Source of the DNA: an uncultured Collinsella sp.
GTDB lineage: Bacteria > Actinomycetota > Coriobacteriia > Coriobacteriales > Coriobacteriaceae
Reading direction: 5' to 3'
DNA length: 32,602 bases
NCBI GenBank assembly: GCA_900758845.1
Contig: CAAESW010000020.1
Location: 1-32,602, forward strand
The notes beneath the pieces were generated by a model. The model made no database searches. It saw only the letters and a program-made list of their open reading frames with translations, and had not been told where the DNA came from. Positions 1 through 7,421 of this stretch are shown piece by piece; positions within the stretch are counted from its first letter, which is position 1; each line of letters opens with the position of its first letter. A program made the translations under genes and the position numbers.

Positions 1-75
1 CGGGCCGATACTCAAAGCCCATTGTGGCATCCCGAGCCCGCGGAAAGAAGCTGCGCCGCGGGGGAGGCGACCCAA

Positions 76-507
76 ATGGCTTTCTCATATCGTCTTGTTT
101 CCACGCGGCGAAGAGAGTTCGCGGATTTCTCTGTTCGAATGCGACGGGACTTTGTTGCGTGCTATATTTCTAGTCTTCTTTTATCGACAACCTGCTCAGT
201 GATAATTGCCGTTTGGGTTCAGTTGATTCTTACGCAAAGCACTGCGGTTGATGGGGGGCTTGGACTATCGATCCTGTATTCCCTTCCCGGGCTATATGTG
301 ATCTTGTGCGCTTTATCGCCTTTTTATGCGAGCGGCGAGAGCAAAAAGGCAGAGCGCCTGATAACAGTTCTTATTGGCGGCGCGGAGATTGTTCTTTGTG
401 GAATAGTGCTTGAAGGTTCGGCTGCCTCTTATGCGATGATTGGACTGATGATTCTGTTCTGTGCGTTTGAGATTGTGTCACAGGTAAGGGATAGCCGGTC
501 CTTATGA
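76..507 (+). CDS. small four-helix membrane protein, unknown function
   Basis: This predicted 143-residue integral membrane protein matches no family I recognise. The start at 76 is chosen because a strong ribosome binding site (GGGGAGG) lies 8 bases upstream; the frame is open further upstream but without such a site. After a basic N-terminus (RRREF, MRRDF) there are four hydrophobic stretches, roughly residues 27-52, 62-84, 94-113 and 115-136, separated by short polar loops such as ESKKAER. Codon use differs sharply from the housekeeping genes: 23 of the first 40 codons end in A or T, against about 4 of 44 in the gene at 1041-1832. This suggests recent acquisition. The window edge hides what lies upstream. 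Confidence 0.6.
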   Translation: MAFSYRLVSTRRREFADFSVRMRRDFVACYISSLLLSTTCSVIIAVWVQLILTQSTAVDGGLGLSILYSLPGLYVILCALSPFYASGESKKAERLITVLIGGAEIVLCGIVLEGSAASYAMIGLMILFCAFEIVSQVRDSRSL

Positions 508-716
508 GTTGAATTACGCGCGTGCGGATATAAAGGTTGGCATGTTAAGCTGGTCGTTTTCTCGTTCTGGGACATTTGCAGTAGGATGAGTGGGACTAGG
601 CGCGCTGCGGTGTGATGGTGACGGTTGAGACTTGTATCGCTGCAAATCCGCTGATGCACATTTTGCTATTGGGCTTGAAGGTACCAAGAAAAAGGTCTAC
701 ACCTTGAATATCAACC

Positions 717-766
717 TCATCCGAACACCTCCCGCATTCATCCGAACAAGTACGGATGAATGCGGG
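717..766. repeat. 14-bp perfect palindrome with flanking direct repeat
   Basis: CCCGCATTCATCCG (731-744) and its exact reverse complement (753-766) are separated by 8 bases. The 11-mer TCATCCGAACA occurs twice in direct orientation, at 717-727 and 738-748, 21 bp or two helical turns apart. The palindrome overlaps the start of the transposase-like fragment at 756. It may be a transposon end, an operator or a hairpin; the sequence alone does not decide. No convincing gene is visible from 508 to 755. Confidence 0.6.
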
Positions 767-950
767 AATCCGATACCCTGAGGGCCGGATCGGCCGAGCC
801 ACTGGGCACAAGCGGGACACGGTCCAGAGGATGCCGGGGCGCGGGGTCCCGTGCGGGGAGATCGCGAGGGAGCCGGGCAGGTCGCCCTCGACGATGAGCG
901 CAGAGATACCGTCGCGCCCACCCACGAAAAGAGGGTTCCCTCGCAGGCGC
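756..950 (+). pseudogene. IS30-type transposase N-terminal remnant
   Basis: The translation contains GEIAREPGRSPSTMSAEI, which closely resembles the N-terminal helix-turn-helix of IS30-family transposases (usual form REIA..LGRSPSTVSREI). About 50 residues look transposase-like. Beyond position 950 the frame becomes arginine-rich noise and runs antisense into the dehydrogenase gene, and the DDE catalytic domain is absent. It is therefore a truncated remnant. It implies past transposition next to the bile-acid gene. No ribosome binding site is evident at 756. The rest of the stretch to 1040 is GC-rich with no other gene seen. Confidence 0.45.
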
Positions 951-1040
951 CGCATCCGCACGCCCCCGCAAAGAAACCCTCGCACTCGCATCTCTACCTG
1001 CGAACCCGCACGTGCCCTCGCGCACGCGCCGCGGCAGCCG

Positions 1041-1832
1041 CTAGTCGCGGTAGAACGAGCCCATGTAGCGGATGTACTCGTCCTCGGTGTGGTTGGCCTT
1101 CCAGTCGTGGACGGAGTCCTTGTTGCGCTGGCCGGCGATGACGGAGAGCTCCTTACCCAGCTTCTCAAAGGCCTCGTCGACGCACTCCTCGGGGGTGAGG
1201 GCGATCTTCATGACGGCCTCGCCCTGCGGGCCGCCGGGGAGGTTGGACAGCAGGCTGGGGGTTAGGGTGGTGCCGAGGGTGATGACCTCGACGTCGACAC
1301 CGGTGCCCTCGCACTCGCAGGCCACGGCCTCGGTCATCTTGAGGATGAAGGCCTTGCCCGCGCCGTACTGGCCGTTCCAGGGGCTGGAGCTGATGCCGGT
1401 CATCGACGAGACGTTGATCACGGCGCCGCGGTCCTGGGTGGCAAAGATCCGCATGTAGTGGTGGAAGCACTTGAGGAAGGTCACGACGTTGACGTTGATC
1501 ATGGCCTCGTGCTTCTCCCAGGGGGTGTCCTGGATCTTGCCGAAGCTGTGCAGGCAGGCAACGTAGCTCATGAAGCCCATGTCCAGGCCCTCGGTCGCGG
1601 CGAAGACGGTCTCGGCCGCGCCGGGCTGGCTAAAGTCGGCGCGCACGACCTTGGTCTCCACGCCGTAGGTCTCGCGGATCTCGCCGGCGAGCACGTTCAG
1701 CTTCTCCTCGCGACGGCCGACCATGACGACATTCATGCCGCCGGCGGCGATCTTCTCGCAGAACGCCTTGCCGACGCCCTCGGTCGCGCCCAGAATCAGG
1801 CCCCACTCACCGTACTTCTCCCTCAGGTTCAT
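1041..1832 (-). CDS. 7beta-hydroxysteroid dehydrogenase (NADPH-dependent SDR)
   Basis: This 263-residue short-chain dehydrogenase matches, as I recall it, the Collinsella aerofaciens 7beta-HSDH along its length. That enzyme reduces 7-oxo bile acids to 7beta-hydroxy products such as ursodeoxycholic acid in the cytoplasm, and runs in reverse with NADP+. Visible features are the Rossmann glycine motif GATEGVG (15-21), G39-R40-R41 after the second strand as expected for NADPH preference, the active-site asparagine region (INVN, 112-115), and the catalytic triad S143, Y156, K160 in YGAGK. The start at 1832 follows GAGAGGA; the frame is open to 1910 without a better site. Third codon positions are almost all G or C (about 40 of 44 at the start), more biased than neighbours. 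It stands alone, flanked by remnants, which suggests an acquired single-gene trait. Confidence 0.93.
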   Translation of the reverse strand: MNLREKYGEWGLILGATEGVGKAFCEKIAAGGMNVVMVGRREEKLNVLAGEIRETYGVETKVVRADFSQPGAAETVFAATEGLDMGFMSYVACLHSFGKIQDTPWEKHEAMINVNVVTFLKCFHHYMRIFATQDRGAVINVSSMTGISSSPWNGQYGAGKAFILKMTEAVACECEGTGVDVEVITLGTTLTPSLLSNLPGGPQGEAVMKIALTPEECVDEAFEKLGKELSVIAGQRNKDSVHDWKANHTEDEYIRYMGSFYRD

Positions 1833-1910
1833 GCTGCATCCTCTCTCTCGATGCCCATGCGGGCACATCTCCTTTAGCGTGCGGCCGCACAGCCGCACAC
1901 GGTGCACCAT
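1833..1910 (-). promoter_or_regulatory. leader of the 7beta-HSDH gene with GC-rich hairpin
   Basis: On the minus strand a 7-bp stem (1892-1898 with 1879-1885, loop of 6) lies about 45 bases before the start codon. A CATAAT hexamer upstream (around 1909-1914) could serve as a -10 element, but no matching -35 is apparent. A 13-bp piece of the leader next to the ribosome binding site (1843-1855) recurs in inverted orientation at 2008-2020, also followed by a GGAGG sequence. Confidence 0.35.
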
Positions 1911-2062
1911 TATGCGCTGAACAAGAGGGGAGCGTGTTCACGACTTTGCGAACGAGCCCGTAACAACGATGAACGGTGTCGGTCTATCACCGCGAAGAAA
2001 CCCTTGCGGCATCGAGAGAGGAGGTGCTGGCAGGTGGAACCAAAAGGTGAACGCCGCCATCT

Positions 2063-2349
2063 CTAGCTCCACCTTATCGGGTTTCCCGTCGCAAGCGATG
2101 CTTCAAAGAGCTTGCGCAGCGAAACGTTGACGAAGGTCCAGGACCACGCTTTGCTGCTGCCCACTGTGACTCGGCCCTCGGCTCTGCGTAGAACCCGAAG
2201 CCGCTTTTGCAGTCGATGCGATTGACCCCGTCGAGGTCGGTGAGGGTGTAGCTTTCGCCCTCTCCATCCTGGCTCGAGCGTCCCTTGCGCTCGAAAGCAA
2301 AGTGACTTGACGCGAAGAGCACCTCACCAGCGCCGTTATTTTTTGGCAT
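2063..2349 (-). pseudogene. frameshifted remnant of an unrecognised small gene
   Basis: Starting at an ATG at 2349, the minus strand encodes a protein-like stretch with aromatic and acidic residues (for example SYTLTDLDGVNRIDCKSGFG). Near 2150 the frame decays, while the next frame continues sensibly (WTFVNVSLRKLFEA) to a stop at 2063-2065. The two halves need a frameshift to join, so this looks like a decayed gene of about 95 codons. I do not recognise the family. It could also be a chance open frame. Apart from this, 1911-2432 shows nothing I can name. Confidence 0.3.
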
Positions 2350-2432
2350 CTTTGGGGGCTGATGTACACAAATGCGACTCCACGTGCCGACCAGCAACGT
2401 CCTCCACATGTCTGGACTCTCTATGCTTCCGC

Positions 2433-2461
2433 TGGATAGACATCGCAGGAACGGGTATAGT
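2433..2461 (+). promoter_or_regulatory. sigma-70-type promoter for the 2498-6316 gene run
   Basis: A -35 element TGGATA (2433-2438) and a -10 element TATAGT (2456-2461, five of six consensus bases) are separated by 17 bp. They lie 36 bp before the GTG start at 2498. Confidence 0.55.
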
Positions 2462-2497
2462 ATCGAAAGTTTTGTCGTTAACCAGCGGGGGAGTCCT

Positions 2498-3202
2498 GTG
2501 GGAATCAAAAAGAAGATCAAAAAGGAGCTTATCGGCACTTCCGATTACCCGTCGAATAAGATCTTCACGATCTCCAATTTCATCACCTTTACGCGCCTGA
2601 TCCTCACGCTCGTCTTTCTGTACCTGTTTGTGACGGATAACAACCGCATCGTCGCCATCGTGATTTATGCCATCGCCGCCTCCACCGACTGGATGGACGG
2701 GCAGATCGCCCGCATGACCAAGACGGTCTCGTGGCTCGGCAAGGTCATGGATCCCATCTGCGACCGCGCGCTGCTGTTTACGGGCGTCTTGGGCCTGGTG
2801 GTCCGTGGCGAGCTGCCTATCTGGGTCTGCGTACTCATCATCGGTCGCGACATCTACCTGGGCCTTGGCACGCTCATCGTGCGCCATTACCACCGTCGTC
2901 CCATCGATGTCGTGTTTCCCGGAAAGATTGCCACTGCGCTGCTCATGACCGGCTTCTCGCTCATGCTGCTCGGTTTCCCCGTTATTGACGGCCTGCATCT
3001 TTTACCTTCAACCCTTAAGGCCTTCCCGGGCCTCAACGGAAGCTCGATGCCCCTCGGCATCTTCTTTGTGTACGGCGGCGTGATCTTCTCCATGCTCACG
3101 GCTGTCATCTACTCCATTAAGGGCGGAGCGGCCATTAAACAGGCTCTCGCGCATCCCGAGGACGAGGACATCGACTTTCTGAACCCTGAAATCGAAGACT
3201 GA
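2498..3202 (+). CDS. CDP-alcohol phosphatidyltransferase (PgsA or cardiolipin synthase type)
   Basis: This 234-residue membrane enzyme joins a CDP-activated lipid to an alcohol in phospholipid synthesis. The family signature DGx2ARx8Gx3Dx3D is intact (DGQIAR, then G, then DPICD), about residues 67-90, with hydrophobic segments around it and after it. A GTG start at 2498 is preferred because GGGGGAG precedes it by 5-6 bases; longer in-frame starts have no such site. A second, more typical PgsA is encoded at 23456-24094. In actinobacteria cardiolipin synthase also belongs to this family, so this copy may make cardiolipin; the substrate cannot be read from the sequence. It leads a plus-strand run with the FHA and MerR genes, as pgsA2 lies near the corresponding genes in mycobacteria. 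Confidence 0.85.
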   Translation: MGIKKKIKKELIGTSDYPSNKIFTISNFITFTRLILTLVFLYLFVTDNNRIVAIVIYAIAASTDWMDGQIARMTKTVSWLGKVMDPICDRALLFTGVLGLVVRGELPIWVCVLIIGRDIYLGLGTLIVRHYHRRPIDVVFPGKIATALLMTGFSLMLLGFPVIDGLHLLPSTLKAFPGLNGSSMPLGIFFVYGGVIFSMLTAVIYSIKGGAAIKQALAHPEDEDIDFLNPEIED

Positions 3203-3268
3203 TTCGTTGGGGTATGATTACGTACGGTTCATTATTTGCGGCACGTCCGCGATAAGTTAGGGGTTGTC

Positions 3269-3703
3269 ATGGACAACATGGTTAACAATATGCCTCAGAA
3301 TGATAAGACTGCTGACGCTACCTGCGTATTCCGCGTGCCTTCAAGCGACGTCACCGTTCCCGACCTCATGGCCAACGTGCGCATCACCGCCCCCGTTCTG
3401 TCCATCGTCAAGGGTCCGCAGACTGGTGCCGCCTTTGAGCTCGAGGACGACGTGACCACCATCGGCCGCGATCCTGCGAACGGCATCTTCCTCAATGACA
3501 TGACCGTTTCGCGCAGCCACGCGCGCATTATCCGCGAGGGCCTCGGCGCTCGCATCGAGGACTTGGGCTCGCTCAATGGCACCTGGGTCGACGGCGCTAT
3601 CGTCAATGCAGCCCCGCTGCACGACGGTTCTTCCGTCCAGATCGGTACGTTTACGCTCATCTACCACGAGAGCACGCCGGAGCGCATCGAAACCGGTGAG
3701 TAG
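3269..3703 (+). CDS. FHA-domain protein (GarA/OdhI-like)
   Basis: This 144-residue soluble protein carries a C-terminal forkhead-associated domain that binds phosphothreonine. The signature residues are visible: GRDP near residue 74, SRSHARI, and LNGTWVDG. About 45 N-terminal residues precede the domain and contain threonines. In mycobacterial GarA and corynebacterial OdhI a threonine in this region is phosphorylated by a Ser/Thr kinase and switches control of central metabolism. Whether that mechanism holds here is inference. The ATG at 3269 follows AGGGG. The gene stops 3 bases before the MerR-type gene, the same pairing as Rv1827-Rv1828 and cg1630-cg1631, which supports orthology. Confidence 0.85.
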   Translation: MDNMVNNMPQNDKTADATCVFRVPSSDVTVPDLMANVRITAPVLSIVKGPQTGAAFELEDDVTTIGRDPANGIFLNDMTVSRSHARIIREGLGARIEDLGSLNGTWVDGAIVNAAPLHDGSSVQIGTFTLIYHESTPERIETGE

Positions 3704-3706
3704 GGC

Positions 3707-4585
3707 ATGGCCGAACGCAACTATCTGAGTATCGGCCAAGTCGTCAACCTACTTCGAGGCGCATACCCCGATCTTTCGAACTCAAAAATTAGATTTCTAG
3801 AGGATGAGGGGCTCATTACCCCTCATCGTACGCCTAAGGGATACCGTCAGTACTCCAAGGAGGACGTTGATCGCCTGGAGGTCATTCTGCACTTGCAGAA
3901 GACCCGCTACATGCCGCTCAACGTGATTAAGCAGCGCTTGGAAAACGCCACGGACCTGTCAACGCTCGCCTACGAGGTGGGCTTGCTGTCCGATGTTCCG
4001 CTCAAGACGGAGCCCAAGGAGACTAAGCAAAAGTTGCATCCCATCGAGACCATTCCCGATATGCTGGGCGTCGAGATTTCGTTTATCCGCTCCCTTGCCG
4101 AAAACGACCTCATTCGCATCATCAAAAGCCCGCAGAACCGAGAGCTCGTCGATGGTCGCGATTTCCCGATCATCCGCTACTGCTCCGAGCTGTCACGCTT
4201 CCATATCGAGCCGCGCAACCTGCGTCAGTACGTGTCTTCCGCCAACCGCGAGTCCTCGATGTTTGAGCAGGTGCTCGTGAGCATGCTCGGAATGGATACC
4301 TCCGATGACGAGCGCGACGCCAAGCTCGAACGTGCGTTTAAGAAGCTTCACGACCTAACGGAAGGTGTGCACACCGCACTGCTCAAGAACCGCGTTTTTG
4401 AGTCGCTCAACGCCGTGGTCGAGGACGCCGACATCGATGCACTCGATGAGGAAATCACTCGTTCCGAGTCCACCAAGGCCAAAAACGAAGAGATAGCTGC
4501 GCCGGCTCCACACGAGGATTCTCTCGTAAAGCCGCTCAAGGTTGTCGCCCCTTCGCACTCCGGAACCGCCACCGCGGGCAAATAA
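3707..4585 (+). CDS. MerR-family regulator (FtsR-like)
   Basis: This 292-residue transcription regulator has an N-terminal MerR winged helix (about residues 6-75: LSIGQVVNLL, IRFLEDEGLI, TPKGYRQYS, then a helical run). A second helix-turn-helix-like segment follows around residues 105-150 (IPDMLGVEISFIRSL...DLIRI). There is no cysteine-rich metal site. The C-terminus is acidic and probably disordered. This two-part layout and the position directly after the FHA gene match corynebacterial FtsR, an activator of ftsZ, and mycobacterial Rv1828. Control of cell division here is therefore an inference from orthology. The 3-base gap to the preceding stop suggests coupled translation. Confidence 0.8.
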   Translation: MAERNYLSIGQVVNLLRGAYPDLSNSKIRFLEDEGLITPHRTPKGYRQYSKEDVDRLEVILHLQKTRYMPLNVIKQRLENATDLSTLAYEVGLLSDVPLKTEPKETKQKLHPIETIPDMLGVEISFIRSLAENDLIRIIKSPQNRELVDGRDFPIIRYCSELSRFHIEPRNLRQYVSSANRESSMFEQVLVSMLGMDTSDDERDAKLERAFKKLHDLTEGVHTALLKNRVFESLNAVVEDADIDALDEEITRSESTKAKNEEIAAPAPHEDSLVKPLKVVAPSHSGTATAGK

Positions 4586-4625
4586 CAGCTGCTGAAATTT
4601 CGGCAACCCATTGAAAGGTCATGCA

Positions 4626-5156
4626 ATGTACGACTTCGAATCTCAAATCGTCGATATCCCCGACTATCCCGAGCCCGGAGTCATCTTTAAGGACATCACG
4701 CCGCTCTTTGGCAATCCCGAGGCGCTCAAAGCCATGACCGATGCCCTCGCCGAGCACTTTGCCGGCATGGGAATCACCAAGGTCGTGGGTCCCGAGGCTC
4801 GCGGCTTTATGGTTGGCGTACCGGTGGCTGTAGCCCTTGGCGCTGGCTTTGTTCCTGCACGTAAACCGGGCAAGCTGCCGCGTGAGACCGTAAGCCAGAG
4901 CTACGAGCTCGAGTACGGCACCGATTCAATTGAGATCCATGCCGACGCTATCAGCTCTAAAGATACCGTGTTGATTCTGGACGACTTGGTCGCGACGGGC
5001 GGAACCGTCGAGGCAACAGGTAAACTGGTGCGAGATATGGGCGCAAAGCTTGTCGGTTACGGTTGTATCCTTGAGCTTGCGTTTCTCAACCCGCGCGAGA
5101 AGCTCACGCCGTCTAATGACGATGTGGAGCTCTTTAGCCTGGTGACGGTGGACTAG
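4626..5156 (+). CDS. apt: adenine phosphoribosyltransferase
   Basis: This 176-residue cytoplasmic enzyme makes AMP from adenine and PRPP in purine salvage. The PRPP-binding motif VLILDDLVATGGT is intact near residue 120, and the family N-terminus (DYPEPGVIFKDITPL) and RKPGKLPRET loop are typical. Length matches the family. The ATG at 4626 follows GAAAGG by 7 bases; an ATG at 4621 is out of frame. It lies 40 bases after the MerR gene and 32 before the NlpC/P60 gene. Confidence 0.95.
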   Translation: MYDFESQIVDIPDYPEPGVIFKDITPLFGNPEALKAMTDALAEHFAGMGITKVVGPEARGFMVGVPVAVALGAGFVPARKPGKLPRETVSQSYELEYGTDSIEIHADAISSKDTVLILDDLVATGGTVEATGKLVRDMGAKLVGYGCILELAFLNPREKLTPSNDDVELFSLVTVD

Positions 5157-5188
5157 CCGTTACCCTTAGTTACTGGAAAGGAAGCTAC

Positions 5189-6316
5189 ATGCGCACAGCA
5201 AACACGCACAAAAACATGGCACGCTGCGCTGCTACGGCAACCCTCGCTTGTGTTTTGGGCTTGGGCCTCGCGGCTCCTGCCTACGCCGATACCGCATCCG
5301 ACCTTGCCGCTGCTCGTACTAAGCTCGAGCAGATCGGTACCCAAACTCAGCAGATTTACGATGAGCTCGCCACGCAGACGCAGGCGCTCGATCAGACTGC
5401 CGGCGAGATCACGCAAAAGCAGCAGGAGATCGCCGATGGTCAGGCCAAGCTCTCGACCTATGTCGCCGGCGAGTACAAAACCGGCGGTCTGAGCCTGCTT
5501 CAGGTTCTGACGGGCGTCGATGACCTGAGCGATATGCTCAACCGTCTGTTCTACTACGGCAAAGTTTCCGATAAGCAAGCTCAGACCATTCAAGAGGTCA
5601 AGGAGCTTAAGCAGCAGCTCACCGATAAGCAGGCCGAGCAGGAAAAGAACGTCGCCGCCACGCAAAAGAAGGTCGACGAGCTTAACGCCCAGCAGGCTGA
5701 AGCCCAGAACGTCGTAAACTCCCTGGATTCACAGCTGCAGGCCGAGCTTGCCGCCGAGGCCGAGGCCAACGCCGCGCTGCAGGCTGGCATCAACGCCAGC
5801 ACCGCCGAGAAGGCCACGGTGAGCAACGAGACTGCCGGCACGACCGAGAACACCAACAATGGTGGCCAGACCAGCAATAACAACAACCAGGGCGGCAACA
5901 CTCCGGCTCCTACGCCGGCACCTGCTCCGACGCCGCAGCCCCCCGCACCTGCTCCGGCTCCGACGCCTTCTGCCCCGAGCCAGTCCGTCGACGGCGGTTC
6001 TGTTGTCTCTCGTGCATACAGTAAGCTTGGTTGCGCTTATTCCTGGGGCGGAATTGGCCCGAACAGCTTCGACTGCTCTGGTTTTGTTAGCTATTGCCTC
6101 ACTGGTCGCTATTGCCGTCTGGGCACCACGGGTACCTTTATGGGCTGGACGCGTGTGTCCGATCCGCAGCCCGGTGACGTTGTGGTCAACTCGTACCACA
6201 CTGGCATTTACATCGGTGGTGGTCAGATGATTCATGCTTCCGACTACAACACGGGTGTTATCATCAGTTCCGTTGCCGCCGGCATGAACAACAACTATAT
6301 CTTCGTGCGCTACTAA
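5189..6316 (+). CDS. secreted coiled-coil NlpC/P60 peptidoglycan hydrolase
   Basis: This 375-residue exported protein probably cleaves stem peptides in the cell wall. A signal peptide (about 1-33, ending AYA) precedes a coiled coil rich in Q, E and A (about 35-205), of the kind that regulates RipA- and PcsB-like hydrolases. A Thr/Asn-rich then Pro/Ala-rich linker (about 210-270) leads to a C-terminal NlpC/P60 domain with the catalytic Cys296 in FDCSGF and His337 in YHTGIYIGG. A histidine at 349 may complete the triad. The ATG at 5189 follows GGAAAGGAAG. A strong hairpin follows the gene. Regulation by a membrane partner such as an FtsEX-like complex is possible but not shown here. Confidence 0.9.
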   Translation: MRTANTHKNMARCAATATLACVLGLGLAAPAYADTASDLAAARTKLEQIGTQTQQIYDELATQTQALDQTAGEITQKQQEIADGQAKLSTYVAGEYKTGGLSLLQVLTGVDDLSDMLNRLFYYGKVSDKQAQTIQEVKELKQQLTDKQAEQEKNVAATQKKVDELNAQQAEAQNVVNSLDSQLQAELAAEAEANAALQAGINASTAEKATVSNETAGTTENTNNGGQTSNNNNQGGNTPAPTPAPAPTPQPPAPAPAPTPSAPSQSVDGGSVVSRAYSKLGCAYSWGGIGPNSFDCSGFVSYCLTGRYCRLGTTGTFMGWTRVSDPQPGDVVVNSYHTGIYIGGGQMIHASDYNTGVIISSVAAGMNNNYIFVRY

Positions 6317-6339
6317 GTTATCCTACACAGCGTGTGAAT

Positions 6340-6380
6340 GTGGACCTCGTGGCTTTAAGTCGCGAGGTCCACTCTTATCT
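6340..6380 (+). terminator. intrinsic terminator after the NlpC/P60 gene
   Basis: GTGGACCTCG (6340-6349) pairs perfectly with 6363-6372 across a 13-base loop, followed by a T-rich tail (TCTTATCT). Confidence 0.75.
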
Positions 6381-6391
6381 CTCTCATCTTA

Positions 6392-6452
6392 GACGGCTAT
6401 CTAGTATTCAAAACTAGATAGCCGTCCATTTGGTTTGCAAGAAGGCTATAAT
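6392..6452 (+). promoter_or_regulatory. palindromic operator and -10 element of degV
   Basis: A perfect 14-bp inverted repeat (6392-6405 and 6413-6426, 7-base centre) lies where the -35 region should be, ahead of a consensus TATAAT at 6447-6452. Its 28-bp core (6396-6423) is 25/28 identical to a site in front of the DUF1836 regulator gene (8069-8096, opposite strand). This indicates a shared regulator-binding site. The hairpin could alternatively act in RNA, but it lies upstream of the expected transcription start. Confidence 0.7.
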
Positions 6453-6481
6453 TGTTGACGAACCATTAGAAAGGACCTTCT

Positions 6482-7348
6482 ATGAGCTGGGCACTTATCT
6501 CCGATTCAAGCTGCAACCTCCGCGATTGGCAACCGACCGCGCCCCATACCACCTTTGCATTTGCGCCCCTCAAAATTCGAGTGGGGGAGCGTGAATTCGT
6601 CGATGACCTTTCGCTTGATGTTCATGAGCTCAACTGCGCTGTTCAGGCGGAGACGAACGCTTCTTCGAGCGCTTGTCCCAGCGTAGGGGAGTGGGCCGAG
6701 CTCTTCAAATTGGCAGACAAGACCATCTGCATGCCGATCTCTGAGGGCGTGTCGGGCAGCTACAACGCGGCAGCCACGGCTCGCGATATGGTTCTTGCCG
6801 AGGAACCGGACCGACAGATTCATCTAGTCAATTCACGCGCAGCTGGCGGCAAAATGGACCTCATTTTCCTGCTGTTCGACCGCTATCTTGCAAGCAACCC
6901 GGATGTCTCATTCGAGGATGCTTGCGCATACTTCGATAGTCTTGAACAGAACAGCAAAATCCTCTTCAGTTTGTGCAATTACGAAAACCTCGCCAAAGCC
7001 GGACGTATCCCTAAGGCAGCCGGCGTCATTGCCAACAAGCTCAATATCCGCATTTTGGGCACGGCGAGTGAGGCCGGTAAAATCGAACTCGTCGGGCACA
7101 CGCGTGGCGAAAAGAAGATGCTCAACAAGATCATCGACACCATGGAAGCCGAGGGCTTTACGGGCGGTGAGGTCGTCATCGACCATGTGGAAAACGTATC
7201 GAGCGCCCAGGCGCTGGCCGATCGCATTATTGAGCATTGGCCCGACTCCAAGACCATCATTATGCCCTGCAACGGCCTGGATTCCTATTACGCCGAGATG
7301 CATGGCCTCATCATCGGCTACGGCATGGGCGTAGCTTCGGGCAAATAA
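6482..7348 (+). CDS. DegV-family fatty-acid-binding protein
   Basis: This 288-residue cytoplasmic protein belongs to the DegV family. Members bind a fatty acid and in some bacteria present it to fatty acid kinase FakA for phosphorylation. Family features visible are the N-terminal ISDSSCNL, the serine-rich SSSACPSVGEW region, MPISEGVSGSYNAA, and the glycine-rich C-terminal region (MHGLIIGYGMG). FakA is not encoded in this window. The start at 6482 follows GAAAGGA. It faces the DUF1836 regulator gene and shares an operator with it, so that regulator probably controls degV. Which lipid is bound cannot be told from sequence. Confidence 0.88.
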   Translation: MSWALISDSSCNLRDWQPTAPHTTFAFAPLKIRVGEREFVDDLSLDVHELNCAVQAETNASSSACPSVGEWAELFKLADKTICMPISEGVSGSYNAAATARDMVLAEEPDRQIHLVNSRAAGGKMDLIFLLFDRYLASNPDVSFEDACAYFDSLEQNSKILFSLCNYENLAKAGRIPKAAGVIANKLNIRILGTASEAGKIELVGHTRGEKKMLNKIIDTMEAEGFTGGEVVIDHVENVSSAQALADRIIEHWPDSKTIIMPCNGLDSYYAEMHGLIIGYGMGVASGK

Positions 7349-7367
7349 AGTCCAACCAAGCAAAAAT

Positions 7368-7409
7368 ACGGGCGGGACAAAGCGGCAGATGGCTCTTTGT
7401 CCCGCCCGT
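7368..7409. terminator. bidirectional terminator between degV and the DUF1836 gene
   Basis: A perfect 15-bp stem (7368-7382 with 7395-7409, loop of 12) lies between the two convergent stops. It is flanked by CAAAAATA on the left and TTTAATA on the right, so it can end transcription from both sides. Confidence 0.85.
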
Positions 7410-7421
7410 TTAATACGTCGG

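Noticed and set aside
596..1168. 190-codon minus-strand frame overlapping the end of the dehydrogenase gene
   Set aside because: It starts inside the dehydrogenase gene in another frame. The Arg/Ser/Pro/Thr-rich translation is typical of out-of-frame GC-rich DNA.
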